DNA of 64,000 nucleotides from Bacillota bacterium (GCA_023433505.1 JAEZCO010000032.1:1-64000), one strand, 5' to 3'; positions 35,204 through 44,494 are shown, counted from the first letter of the stretch. Notes: generated by a model not told the origin, from the sequence alone. Program-made: numbers and translations.

Positions 35204-36958
35204 ATGATCAGTATATTTGACATTATAAACAACAAGCCTATCGAAAATTTTAGAAATGCTTTTTTTGATGTTGCCGGTATGTCAATTTCCTTTGCTGATA
35301 ATGAACATAAGCAGTACAACACTTTTTATGCAGGCTCCAAGTGTGAATTCTGCAGTCTTATGAATTCATCGCTGCCGGGGCTGGAATGCTGCATAAAAAC
35401 GTCTCGGGAAGCTGGGAAAAAGGCGGCGAAATCCGGAGAAGCCCTGATTTATACCTGCCATGCCGGTTTGAAAGAGGTAGTTGTACCAATCATGTTAAAT
35501 GGAAAGCATATGGGAAGCGTATTCAGCGGGCAGGTTGTTACTAAAATGCCTACAGAAAAAAGCTTTAATGAAATCAAGGACCATTTGATTCAATTGGATG
35601 TCGATATCGAAAAAATCCGGCCGGAATATTTTAGAATCCCGGTTGTTCCCTCCTGGCAGTTGGAGCTTGTTTCAAGGATGCTGAAAATTATTGTCGATTA
35701 TATTATTCAGACAGAAATTAATATGGCATTGAAGGACAGGATAGATAAGGAAAGAGAAAAGCTGCGGGAAGTCATACCCTACATAAAAAGCCAGTTTGTA
35801 AACTATATTGTTACGAACAATACAGAGAAGCTGGCGGGATTTAAAGACAAGCTGATGTATCTTGGGATAAAAAGAATTCCCAACGTGATTCTTTACATTA
35901 AAATTAATGATAGTAATAAAAATGAAAATACAGACCATCGAATCGATGAAAAAGATCTGGTTTTAGGTATGATAAGCACTGAACTCGGCAGAATGAGGGA
36001 CGTGCTTGTTCATTATATGGACAATGACAGTATCGTTATTTTATTGCATATCAATGAGGACTTGCAATCGGGTAAAAAATATGAATCGGTATTGAAGCTT
36101 GCAGAAAGATTGAGAGCAGCGGTCAAGGAAAAAACATTATTTACTGCGGCTATCGGCATCAGCAGGCCCAGCAAAAGCTTGACAGGTTTAAGTACTGCAT
36201 ACAGGGAGGCTTTCAATGCCTACACCTATGGTACAATTATTGGAAATGACCAGATATTCCATATCGATGATATACAGAAAGAAGGAAACGTTACAGAGCA
36301 GACTTTTCTTGACTACGAAAAAATACAGCAGAATATTATCCTTGCCGATGAAAAAGAGTTAGTCGGGATGTATTATAAAGGCTTAAACCGTTTATTTTCA
36401 AAGGACAGGCTTGATCTGGACAGGATAAAAGCCTATACGATTGAGTTTTTGAATGAGGTTATAAATTCGGCCATTCAAATGGGGCTTGATGACAGCTATA
36501 CCGCTAAAAAAATCGAGTATTTTAAGCAATTGATGGATATTGGGACAGTCCAGGATATCCATCAGTGGGGGAAAGTCATAATAACAGAGATAACAAAGGC
36601 TGTAGCCGTCGGCAGGACAAATAAGAACAAAGAAATTATCAAAAAGGTGATAAATTATATTGAGGAAAGCTATAGCCAGGAGCTTACCCTTGAAGATGCA
36701 GCAGCGATTGTCTACCTTAGCCCCAACTATTTTGGGTGGCTTTTCAAGAAAGAAACCGCAGAATCATTTATAGAATATCTAACAAAGGTAAGAGTGGCTA
36801 AGGCCATACAGTTGATGAAATCGACAGAGGAGTCTATATTCAAAATATCTGAAATGGTAGGATACAAGGATCCCAACTACTTCAGCCATGTATTTAAAAA
36901 GGTTGAAGGCGTAAGGCCCAGCGCATATAAAAAAATGCTCCGGAAGGGATCTGTGTAG
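35204..36958 (+). CDS. PocR-domain AraC family transcriptional regulator
   Basis: A 584-residue cytoplasmic regulator. The N-terminal 180 residues form a PocR ligand-sensing domain with its cysteine pattern (Cys47, Cys50, Cys62, Cys63) and the YTCHAGL motif (Cys85-His86), followed by VVPIMLNGKHMGSVFSGQVV. A middle region resembles those of YesN regulators. The C-terminal AraC domain (about 480-580) has LTLEDAAAIVYLSPNYFGWL and a second block VGYKDPNYFSHVFKKVEG-V-R-P. PocR itself senses 1,2-propanediol in cobalamin and propanediol regulation, and the domain may bind small metabolites here. It has its own promoter and probably controls the block on either side. Confidence 0.9.
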   Translation: MISIFDIINNKPIENFRNAFFDVAGMSISFADNEHKQYNTFYAGSKCEFCSLMNSSLPGLECCIKTSREAGKKAAKSGEALIYTCHAGLKEVVVPIMLNGKHMGSVFSGQVVTKMPTEKSFNEIKDHLIQLDVDIEKIRPEYFRIPVVPSWQLELVSRMLKIIVDYIIQTEINMALKDRIDKEREKLREVIPYIKSQFVNYIVTNNTEKLAGFKDKLMYLGIKRIPNVILYIKINDSNKNENTDHRIDEKDLVLGMISTELGRMRDVLVHYMDNDSIVILLHINEDLQSGKKYESVLKLAERLRAAVKEKTLFTAAIGISRPSKSLTGLSTAYREAFNAYTYGTIIGNDQIFHIDDIQKEGNVTEQTFLDYEKIQQNIILADEKELVGMYYKGLNRLFSKDRLDLDRIKAYTIEFLNEVINSAIQMGLDDSYTAKKIEYFKQLMDIGTVQDIHQWGKVIITEITKAVAVGRTNKNKEIIKKVINYIEESYSQELTLEDAAAIVYLSPNYFGWLFKKETAESFIEYLTKVRVAKAIQLMKSTEESIFKISEMVGYKDPNYFSHVFKKVEGVRPSAYKKMLRKGSV

Positions 36959-36962
36959 AGTA

Positions 36963-37041
36963 TTTATATTTAAATTTTATAGATTTATAGTGAAATATTA
37001 TATTAATCAATCTCGTCTCTTGCATTATAATACAATCATAA
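36963..37041 (+). repeat. 79-bp dispersed repeat, copy 2, overlapping the aminotransferase promoter
   Basis: Copy of 33568-33646 with two mismatches. It contains TATAAT (37026-37031) about 84 bp before the ATG at 37115, so it probably carries or contributes the promoter of the aminotransferase operon. It starts 4 bp after the regulator stop codon. Confidence 0.88.
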
Positions 37042-37114
37042 CAACTCAAAGCAATTGACCTATTGAAGTCTCAGTACAATATTTTTACTTTTCAGATGAC
37101 GGAGAGAGATTAAC

Positions 37115-38347
37115 ATGGATAAATTAGCTATACTAGGCGGGAAAGCTGTAATAAGTGAAAAGCTTCCTACAATTGAGGATGCCAGCGGTAGGTTCATTGG
37201 GGACGAAGAATTGGAACTTGTTACAGAGGTAATTAAATCCGGTCATTTAAATTATATTAACGGACCTAAAATCGCCCAGTTCGAAAAGGAATTTGCAGAA
37301 AAATACAATGTAAAATATTCAGCAACCTGCAGCTCCGGTACTGCTTCGCTTCATGGAGCCGTCCTGGCTTTGGACCTGAATCCGGGAGATGAAGTCATAG
37401 TAGCTCCGATTACCGATATGGGCACAATAATTCCTATCCTGCTGCAAAACCTGGTTCCCGTTTTTGCAGATGTTGATCCAGACACGCACAATGTTGATCC
37501 CAAGAGTATCGAGGGGAAAATAACTCCTAAGACCAGAGCCATAATTGTTGTCCATATGTTCGGACATTCTGTTGACATGGATCCTGTTATGCAGATTGCA
37601 TTGAAGCATAATCTTTATGTGATCGAAGATTGCTGCCAGGCATTTTTAACAAAATATAAGGGTAACCTGTGTGGAACCATAGGCGATATAGGCTGCTTCA
37701 GCTTCCAGCAGAGCAAGCACATGACTACCGGAGACGGTGGTATGATTATTACAAATAATGAGAAGCTGGGAAAAAGAGTTAAGCTCTGTATAGATAAGGG
37801 CTGGCCGAGAGGCGGTGAGTTCAGGGATCACCTGTTCCTGGCGCCGGCATATCACATGACTGAAATGCAGGCAGCTGTGGGAATTGCCCAGATAAGAAAG
37901 CTTGACAGGATAATTCAGTGCAGGCAGAAAATGGGCAGATTACTTACTGAAATGCTATCGGATTGTGATGCTCTGACTTCCCCGGTAATAAAGGATTATT
38001 CGAATCATACCTACTGGAAATTTCCATTGAAGGTGGATTTATCGAAGATTAATACAGATCTGGATACCATCGCTAAAGTGTTAACTGCGGAAGGCCTTTC
38101 AAGCTGGGCGGGATATACCAGAGATCCAATTTATATGTACAATGTGCTGACGATACCTTATACGTATGGCCGTTCAGGCTATCCGCTTACTGAATCGGGG
38201 AGGAAATACCGTGAAGGATTATGTCCCAATGCAGAAAAAGATCTAAAGGAAATGATCGTTGTACCTATGAACGAAAAGTTCACGGAAGAGCACGTCACAC
38301 TGATTGCCAATGCTTTAAAGAAGGTTGTTAACTATTATAGGGCATAA
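37115..38347 (+). CDS. DegT/DnrJ/EryC1/StrS family PLP-dependent aminotransferase
   Basis: A 410-residue enzyme. The fold type I sugar-aminotransferase pattern is clear: FIGDEELELVTEVIKSG and INGPKIAQFEKEFAEKY near the N-terminus, TCSSGTASLHGAV for phosphate binding, VIEDCCQAF for the PLP-ring Asp region, and SFQQSKHMTTGDGG with the PLP lysine at Lys201. The family transfers amino groups to keto-sugars or keto-cyclitols, often in partnership with a Gfo/Idh/MocA dehydrogenase, one of which lies 2 kb upstream. In a catabolic locus the pair could also run toward deamination of an amino-sugar. It is followed after 30 nt by the isomerase-like gene. Confidence 0.92.
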   Translation: MDKLAILGGKAVISEKLPTIEDASGRFIGDEELELVTEVIKSGHLNYINGPKIAQFEKEFAEKYNVKYSATCSSGTASLHGAVLALDLNPGDEVIVAPITDMGTIIPILLQNLVPVFADVDPDTHNVDPKSIEGKITPKTRAIIVVHMFGHSVDMDPVMQIALKHNLYVIEDCCQAFLTKYKGNLCGTIGDIGCFSFQQSKHMTTGDGGMIITNNEKLGKRVKLCIDKGWPRGGEFRDHLFLAPAYHMTEMQAAVGIAQIRKLDRIIQCRQKMGRLLTEMLSDCDALTSPVIKDYSNHTYWKFPLKVDLSKINTDLDTIAKVLTAEGLSSWAGYTRDPIYMYNVLTIPYTYGRSGYPLTESGRKYREGLCPNAEKDLKEMIVVPMNEKFTEEHVTLIANALKKVVNYYRA

Positions 38348-38377
38348 AAGATACCTTGGGCAAAGAGGGAATATACC

Positions 38378-39199
38378 ATGATAAAGCAATTGGGTTGTAC
38401 AACAGGAAGTTATAGTAAATTTCCCTTCGAAAGGGCATTGCAGGGGATAGCGGATGCGGGACTGAAATATGTTGAAATTGCGGCGGTACCAATATACTGT
38501 GAGCATGTCAAGCCCGAGCAGATGAATAAACAGCAGTTCAAGGAGCTGAAAGCCATGATTTCGGGTTATGGAATCAAGCCTTTGAGTATAAGCGGTCATT
38601 GTAATCTGGCCACTGACGGCGGCGCAGAGCTGTTTAAAAAACGGATTGATTTTGCCTGTGAATTGGAAGTGACGATTGTAAACACTTCAGCAGGCGATAT
38701 TAAAACAAAAGAGGATGAAAAAAGATTTTTTCAAAATATGGAAAGCTTATCGGCGTATCTGAAGGAAAGAGGCATAACAGCCGCGCTGGAATGCCACGGA
38801 GGTATCCTGGGTACGGCAATGGAATGCAGAGAAACCGTGGAACGGATAGGCTCAGAACATGTAAAAGTAAATTATGACCCGGCAAATGGAGTATTCTATG
38901 AGGGTGTAAATCCTGCAGATGACATTATGGATGTAGTGGATTATATAGCCCATGTGCATATCAAGGATAAATTGGAGGGCAAAGGTGTGTGGAATTTCCC
39001 TGCAATAGGTGATGGCTACATAGATTTTGCCACACTGTTTGATATTCTTTACAATAATAACTACCACGGTCCTTTCAGCTTTGAAATTGAATTTGTGCGA
39101 CAGGGCCCCAAAACACCAGAAGAAGTGGATATGGCTTTAAAAAAATCAATAAATTATTTACGGCAGCTGAAGAACGATAATTGGAGTATTACTATTTAA
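38378..39199 (+). CDS. Sugar phosphate isomerase/epimerase-like TIM barrel (xylose isomerase-like / AP endonuclease 2 family)
   Basis: A 273-residue cytoplasmic TIM barrel, 30 nt after the aminotransferase gene. The family pattern includes LGCTTGSYSKFPFERALQGI, YVEIAA with the first acidic ligand, LECHGGILGTA, VKVNYDPANG with metal-binding Asp, and HVHIKDK with metal-binding His near the C-terminus. A final FEIEF supplies the last Glu. Members isomerise or epimerise sugars, keto-inositols or hydroxypyruvate, and some are dehydratases. The exact reaction is not readable, but the location suggests a step on the product of the dehydrogenase and aminotransferase. Confidence 0.88.
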   Translation: MIKQLGCTTGSYSKFPFERALQGIADAGLKYVEIAAVPIYCEHVKPEQMNKQQFKELKAMISGYGIKPLSISGHCNLATDGGAELFKKRIDFACELEVTIVNTSAGDIKTKEDEKRFFQNMESLSAYLKERGITAALECHGGILGTAMECRETVERIGSEHVKVNYDPANGVFYEGVNPADDIMDVVDYIAHVHIKDKLEGKGVWNFPAIGDGYIDFATLFDILYNNNYHGPFSFEIEFVRQGPKTPEEVDMALKKSINYLRQLKNDNWSITI

Positions 39200-39208
39200 T
39201 TTAGATCG

Positions 39209-39237
39209 TTTCGAATGTGCGCGTTTCATAGTATAAT
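39209..39237 (+). promoter_or_regulatory. Possible internal promoter upstream of the ceramidase-like gene
   Basis: A perfect TATAAT (39232-39237) lies 25 bp before the TTG start, with a weak -35 match (TTTCGA, 39209-39214) at 17 bp. It may give extra transcription inside the block. Confidence 0.4.
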
Positions 39238-39261
39238 AAGTACGATTCGGGAGGGATCGCT

Positions 39262-40581
39262 TTGGTAAATGACGTTTGTTACGAAATAGGAAGCCACAGT
39301 ATTGATATTACTTCGCCTCTGTCAATACCTTACCTGGCAGGAAATCCAAGGCACCAGGTATTTTCAGCAGTTCATGATCCAATCTATGCCAGTGTTTCGG
39401 TTGTTTCCGATGGATCAAATGAGATTGCCTTAGTAGCGATTGATGGAATAGGAATTAATAATAACATATTGGGTGAGGATAGAAATATTACCAATGAAAT
39501 AAAAGAAAGAATTCAACTGGTCACAGGAATCCGGAAGAATTCCGTATTGGTTTTTTCCGGTCACATCCATTCGACGCCTGACACCACAAACTTCAGGCCT
39601 ATAACGAAATATCCCGATTTTAATCCGTGGCTGGAATCAGTTATGGAGAAAATAGGTTCTGCAGCACAGGCCGCTGTAAAGAGCAAATTCAAGGCACAAC
39701 TGAAAATTGGCAAGGGAAAAGCAGAGGGTATATCAATGAACCGTCGAAAGGGAGAATGCCTTGATACGGAAGTGATTGTTCTGCTTTTTGAAGCTATAAA
39801 CAAGGAAACAAATGTAATTCTGGTGAATTTTGCATGCCATCCTGTAATTGTACAGGCTCAGGAGCTTGTATCTTCAGACTATGTAGGTGCAATGCGCGAC
39901 ATTTTGAGAGCGGGGCTGAAAGGAATAAGCGACGTTCTTTTCATACAGGGCGCATGCGGAGATATAAATCCGAGAAGAGGATGGACCTGCAATTTCAGGG
40001 ACGTGTACCTGACCGGTGCAGTCCTTGCCGGTGAAGTGATGAAAATATACGGACTGCTGGCAGCTCCGGATTACCCGATAGAGCCGGTTAAAGTAAATTC
40101 CATTGCTGAAACTGTTGAACTGCCCTCGCGACAGCTCCCAACACCGGAGGAAATCGAGAAACTAATTAAGGAAGTCGAAGAGCTGCAGCCTAAATATGAA
40201 AATGCATCGACAGTAAGTGAACGTGATTTACTTAATGAACAATTAGGGCAGAAGGAAGAGGCCTACTGGAGAATAAAAGAGGGTGACAAACCTTACAAGG
40301 CTGAAATACAGCTTGTGAGGATAGGTAATAGTGTCTTGACGGGAATTCCAGGCGAGCCTTTATGCGAAATGGGCCTGAAAATAAAAGAAATGTTCAAGCC
40401 TTTGGTATCCATACCTACAGGGTATGCCAACGGTTATTTGGGATATATCGCATCAAAGGCAGAGTGGGAAAAAGGCGGTTATGAAGTTGACCTGGGGCCG
40501 TGGGCGAAGGTTGGGCCAGAGGCATATGAACAGATTTTGGAAACCATCATGACACTAATGGAAAACATGAAAGATTCATAA
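39262..40581 (+). CDS. Neutral/alkaline ceramidase-like N-terminal domain hydrolase
   Basis: A 439-residue cytoplasmic protein without a signal peptide. The TTG start at 39262 is supported by GGGAGG (39249-39254) 7 nt upstream; no better start is nearby. SHSIDITSPLSIPYLAG, VFSGHIHSTPDTTNF and NFACHPVIVQ match the N-terminal domain of neutral non-lysosomal ceramidases, where the His residues bind zinc. The segment QGACGDINPRRG aligns with the GDxSPN active-site motif of ceramidases, with Asn where I expect Ser. Many Firmicutes paralogues in sugar loci share this, so ceramide is unlikely to be the substrate. It may cut an amide or ester on a sugar derivative. Confidence 0.82.
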   Translation: MVNDVCYEIGSHSIDITSPLSIPYLAGNPRHQVFSAVHDPIYASVSVVSDGSNEIALVAIDGIGINNNILGEDRNITNEIKERIQLVTGIRKNSVLVFSGHIHSTPDTTNFRPITKYPDFNPWLESVMEKIGSAAQAAVKSKFKAQLKIGKGKAEGISMNRRKGECLDTEVIVLLFEAINKETNVILVNFACHPVIVQAQELVSSDYVGAMRDILRAGLKGISDVLFIQGACGDINPRRGWTCNFRDVYLTGAVLAGEVMKIYGLLAAPDYPIEPVKVNSIAETVELPSRQLPTPEEIEKLIKEVEELQPKYENASTVSERDLLNEQLGQKEEAYWRIKEGDKPYKAEIQLVRIGNSVLTGIPGEPLCEMGLKIKEMFKPLVSIPTGYANGYLGYIASKAEWEKGGYEVDLGPWAKVGPEAYEQILETIMTLMENMKDS

Positions 40582-40608
40582 AATTCCTTGAATAGGCGGA
40601 CGGAAAAA

Positions 40609-42525
40609 ATGAACAAAAAAGTTATCGGAATAATAACCAGCGGCGAAAGTGATATTCTGGAGATAGTAAACAATTCCAGTGTCGAAACCATAATAATGAA
40701 ACCTGAGGAAATCGGGGATCATGATCTGGATTCAATGTACGCAATTGCTATCCTTGGCGGAGTCAGTGAAAAGCCTTTGTTATTCCGCCCCAGACAAAGA
40801 GTGATTATCGAAAGAATCCTGAAAACCGGGAAAAAGATATTCAGCGAGTACTGTCCAAGTATAGGCTGTATTTACTCTGCCCCGCCTGAATCTACCAGGT
40901 TTGAGCGCCTGGCCTTCTGTATGGACGAAGGTGCCGGCACGGCATTGAAGCTGGGAGATATTCTGGATGATCAGTGCAATACAAGAATCAAACCTTACGA
41001 TATCGCATGTTCAAAAAGCAGGCCAATACTCCAGTACATGAAGGTAAAGGAGCACAGCAGGGCGACCGTAGATGAAAAGATGCTTGGTCCTGTTTCTGAT
41101 AGAGCACTGTGGTTCGACAATCCGGAAAACCTTTTGGTTTGCTGTTTCAGACTTTCTAATTTTAGAAAAGCCCGTTTTTCACCTGCAGATAAATGGAAGA
41201 GCCTGGTGAAGTACATTTTGGAGTGGTTATGTGAAGAAGAGATTAATGTGGACATTTTAAAAGCTCCCTATGAATTGAAACCATTTAATGAAGCTTTATC
41301 CATGGACCAACAGGTCCAGGCCTGTATTGTAAAATCTACCTCATGGTTTATTAATTCGGGTATGCTTGTAAACGGAGGTAAGGATGGCGTAAAGGAAGGA
41401 CTGGCTACCGAAGTATATGCTGATGGCAAGCAAAGAGTTCTGGAGTATATCAGGGCAGATTGCACCGCTGAAACCTCGATGGCTTTTTTTATGAATTATT
41501 TGCTGACAAAGGATGAAAAAAGCAAAATCATTTCAAGGGATTTGATAGCTGTATGCTTTGATTTTATGCAGAAGAAGGAAGAAGGCCCTTTGAAGGGGAT
41601 GCTCAGATGGACTCAGGAGGCATGGGAGGTTTGTTACCAGGACGATGCGGCAAGGGTGCTGATTTCATATCTTCTCAAATCCCTGTATACGGGGGATAAA
41701 GAATATCTCGGTGAATGCATCGATGCATTGGAATTCCTGGTTAATACAACGGGTACCGACGGGACGCGTATTGCAAGGACCGAAAACATCGATTTAACAG
41801 AAGAAAGAATCAAGCAGCTGGCCACAACGCCGCACAATTTTATATGTGCCCATTACAACGCCTTTTATCTTGGCTCTTTGCTGCTTGCATACAAAATAAC
41901 CGGCATAGATAAGTTCAGAGAATTTGGTGTAAAAGGACTGGAGACCCTTATGTCACACTATCCCGATACAAGAAGGGAGTATAGTGAGACTCAGGAAATA
42001 TGCAGGCTTATAATGCCGCTGTCATGGCTTTACTGGGTTACTGGCGATAAGAAGCATAAAGAGTGGCTTTACAGTGTAACAGCGGACCTCATAAGGTTTA
42101 AGCACCCGTCAGGCGGGTATTTGGAATGGGACAGCGGCTATAAATCCGACCGGAATAATGCGGGGGATGGTGAAGAAAGCACACTGCTGGCTAAAAACGG
42201 CGACCCTGTTGTAGACCTGCTGTATTCTCTCAATTGGCTTCCAATGGGTTTTGCACAGGCATATTTCGTAACTAAGGATACTTACTTCAAGGAATTGTGG
42301 GAAGGAATAGCCAGGTTCTTTGTTTCTACCCAGATAAGCAGCGATGACAGGATGATCAACGGAGCCTGGGCAAGAGCATTGGATGTTGAAATGATGGAGG
42401 TTTACGGACTTAATGCGGATGTGGGCTGGGGACCGTGGGCTATCGAGACCGGCTGGACTGTTTCCGTAATTACCTCAGGCCTGGCTCAAGGGTTGCTGGC
42501 AGATGAGCTTACAAAACATTATTAA
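40609..42525 (+). CDS. Putative intracellular six-hairpin glycosidase with N-terminal amidotransferase-like domain
   Basis: About 638 residues from ATG 40609; an earlier in-frame TTG at 40588 is less likely, and the ribosome site is weak in both cases. There is no signal peptide. The first ~110 residues (IGIITSGESDILEI, AIAILGGVSEKPLLFRPRQR) look like a flavodoxin- or GATase-like alpha/beta domain. Residues from about 230 on are rich in paired helices with conserved aromatic motifs (LIMPLSWLYWVTGDKKHKEW, NAGDGEESTLLA, WARALDVEMMEVYG, DVGWGPWAIETGW) typical of (alpha/alpha)6 glycosidases. I cannot name the GH family. It is the last enzyme before importer D and probably acts on its substrate. 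Confidence 0.6.
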   Translation: MNKKVIGIITSGESDILEIVNNSSVETIIMKPEEIGDHDLDSMYAIAILGGVSEKPLLFRPRQRVIIERILKTGKKIFSEYCPSIGCIYSAPPESTRFERLAFCMDEGAGTALKLGDILDDQCNTRIKPYDIACSKSRPILQYMKVKEHSRATVDEKMLGPVSDRALWFDNPENLLVCCFRLSNFRKARFSPADKWKSLVKYILEWLCEEEINVDILKAPYELKPFNEALSMDQQVQACIVKSTSWFINSGMLVNGGKDGVKEGLATEVYADGKQRVLEYIRADCTAETSMAFFMNYLLTKDEKSKIISRDLIAVCFDFMQKKEEGPLKGMLRWTQEAWEVCYQDDAARVLISYLLKSLYTGDKEYLGECIDALEFLVNTTGTDGTRIARTENIDLTEERIKQLATTPHNFICAHYNAFYLGSLLLAYKITGIDKFREFGVKGLETLMSHYPDTRREYSETQEICRLIMPLSWLYWVTGDKKHKEWLYSVTADLIRFKHPSGGYLEWDSGYKSDRNNAGDGEESTLLAKNGDPVVDLLYSLNWLPMGFAQAYFVTKDTYFKELWEGIARFFVSTQISSDDRMINGAWARALDVEMMEVYGLNADVGWGPWAIETGWTVSVITSGLAQGLLADELTKHY

Positions 42526-42569
42526 TGCTTCTATTGCTTTGTTGATAAAAATAATAAAAGGAGATTTCT

Positions 42570-43520
42570 ATGCGTTCTTTAAATGGACAGGCGGAGCATG
42601 TAAATAAAATTAAGTCACCATTGCTACGGTACCTTAGGCGGAATTGGACGCTTTATTCCATGATTTTACCCGGAGTAGCGTTAATATTCATATTTTCCTA
42701 CATACCGATGTATGGCGTTGTTATCTCCATACAGAAATTCAAACCGGCGCTGGGGTTTTTTAAGAGTCCTCTGGCTGACCCCTGGTTCAAGTATTATCTG
42801 CAGTTATTTCAAGATCCGTATTTTTTCCGTCTGTTAAAAAATACCCTGCTGCTTGGAATTTACACACTTTTGTGGACCTTTCCTGCGCCGGTTATTTTTG
42901 CACTGATGCTGAATGAAATCAAAAACTCAAAATTCAAGAGGGTTGTACAGACGATTTCATACATGCCATACTTTTTATCAACGGTTATAGTTATCGGGAT
43001 TATGAGACTTCTGTTATCTACAAACGGTCCAATGAGTGTCATTCTTGAAACTATTGGAATTAAGCTCGATGTTGTTTTCTTACTTCCTGAGGCCTTCAGA
43101 AGTCTCTATATAGGAAGCGGTCTCTGGATGGGGTTAGGCTATGGTTCAATTATATACCTTGCTGCAATTGCCGGAATAAATCCTGAGATCTATGAGGCTG
43201 CAATAATGGATGGCGCCAATCGTTTTAAACAGATCCTATACGTTACAATTCCATCGATTATGCCCACGGTTACAATACTGCTTATATTTTCCGTAGCGGG
43301 GATAATAGGGAATGATTATTCCAAAATAATTCTTATGTATAATGAGGCAACCTACCGGACTGCTGATGTTTTTGGTACATATGTCTACAGGGTAGGTGTA
43401 GCCGGAGAGAGCCAGTCGTATGCGGCAGCGGCTGGCTTGTTTACATCGGTGGTATCCTTTGTACTTCTGATGCTGACAAATGCATTTGCCCGTAAATATT
43501 CGGAAACTTCATTATGGTAA
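42570..43520 (+). CDS. ABC importer D, permease subunit 1 (LplB type)
   Basis: A 316-residue permease behind AAAGGAG. The N-terminal YIPMYGVVISIQKFKP and the long FALMLNEIKNSKFKRVVQ segment mark the LplB-like subgroup, distinct from the MalF-like permeases of importers A to C. The EAA loop is YEAAIMDGANRFKQILYVTI. Six membrane helices are predicted. In this cluster the order is permease, permease, binding protein, unlike the others. Confidence 0.92.
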   Translation: MRSLNGQAEHVNKIKSPLLRYLRRNWTLYSMILPGVALIFIFSYIPMYGVVISIQKFKPALGFFKSPLADPWFKYYLQLFQDPYFFRLLKNTLLLGIYTLLWTFPAPVIFALMLNEIKNSKFKRVVQTISYMPYFLSTVIVIGIMRLLLSTNGPMSVILETIGIKLDVVFLLPEAFRSLYIGSGLWMGLGYGSIIYLAAIAGINPEIYEAAIMDGANRFKQILYVTIPSIMPTVTILLIFSVAGIIGNDYSKIILMYNEATYRTADVFGTYVYRVGVAGESQSYAAAAGLFTSVVSFVLLMLTNAFARKYSETSLW

Positions 43521-43541
43521 TCCTGGAGAGGTGTTGTAAAA

Positions 43542-44435
43542 ATGGGAAACAATAAGGTGAAAAGATTTAGTAAATTTAATATATTTGATGTCCTTTTGTA
43601 CACTGTTTTTATCCTATTGAGTATCAGCTTCATTTATCCTATATGGTATTGTCTCATCACTGCGCTCAGCAGCGGAAAGGCTATAGGGCTTAGGCTGCCG
43701 TTAATACTTCCTGCCGACCCAACATTGGAGGTTTTTAAAACGGTTTTTGAGGGGGATAACATTCCGCGTTTCTACCTTAACAGCATTTTTTATGCTGTGG
43801 GCGGGACATTTATTTCTCTTGCGCTTACTTCGCTGATGGCATATCCGTTTATTATTAGTGATTTCAAAGGGAAGAAGGTTTTAAATGTTTTCCTTACCAT
43901 CACAATGTTTTTCAGCGGCGGTCTGCTTCCGTATTATTTTCTGATCAACAGTATCGGCTGGAGGAATTCTGTCTGGGTTATGCTGGTTCCGGGGGCCGTA
44001 AGTGCGTTTAATGTAATTGTATTCAGAACTTTTTTCAAGAGCATACCGTCTTCCCTCCTTGACTCGGCATACATTGATGGAGCCGGCCACTATAGAACTC
44101 TTCTGCAGATTATCATTCCGGTATCTAAACCTTTGCTGGCAACCTTTGCGCTGTTTGGACTGGTTGGGAAATGGAATGACTGGTTCACTCCATACCTGTT
44201 CTTTACAAAGGATTACCTTCAGCCCATTCAGATCTACCTGAAAGAGACGCTTGCGTCGGTAACGGTGGCAATGAGTGACAGGTATGCGGTTTTAAGATAC
44301 CAGACCTTTAATGTAGTGGAACTGAATCTGAAATGCGCCATAGTGATTATTACAATAACTCCGATACTATGTGTGTATCCATTTTTACAAAAATACTTCA
44401 CCAGCGGTATGATGGTTGGGTCAATCAAGGCTTGA
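43542..44435 (+). CDS. ABC importer D, permease subunit 2 (LplC/YtcP type)
   Basis: A 297-residue permease 21 nt after its partner, with the LplC-type block FFSGGLLPYYFLINSIGW and an EAA-type loop LLDSAYIDGAGHYRTLLQII. The C-terminus YFTSGMMVGSIKA is the usual ending. It forms the channel of importer D with the LplB-type protein. Confidence 0.92.
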   Translation: MGNNKVKRFSKFNIFDVLLYTVFILLSISFIYPIWYCLITALSSGKAIGLRLPLILPADPTLEVFKTVFEGDNIPRFYLNSIFYAVGGTFISLALTSLMAYPFIISDFKGKKVLNVFLTITMFFSGGLLPYYFLINSIGWRNSVWVMLVPGAVSAFNVIVFRTFFKSIPSSLLDSAYIDGAGHYRTLLQIIIPVSKPLLATFALFGLVGKWNDWFTPYLFFTKDYLQPIQIYLKETLASVTVAMSDRYAVLRYQTFNVVELNLKCAIVIITITPILCVYPFLQKYFTSGMMVGSIKA

Positions 44436-44462
44436 TAACCGCTAGGACCTAACTTTGTGGTT

Positions 44463-44494
44463 AATTCCCCCTCAAGGCGCCTGATTGGGGAATT
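44463..44494 (+). terminator. Intercistronic hairpin before binding protein D
   Basis: AATTCCCC (44463-44470) pairs with GGGGAATT (44487-44494), and an inner TCA/TGA pair extends the stem. No T-run follows. It separates the permeases from the binding-protein gene and may stabilise mRNA ends. Confidence 0.55.
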
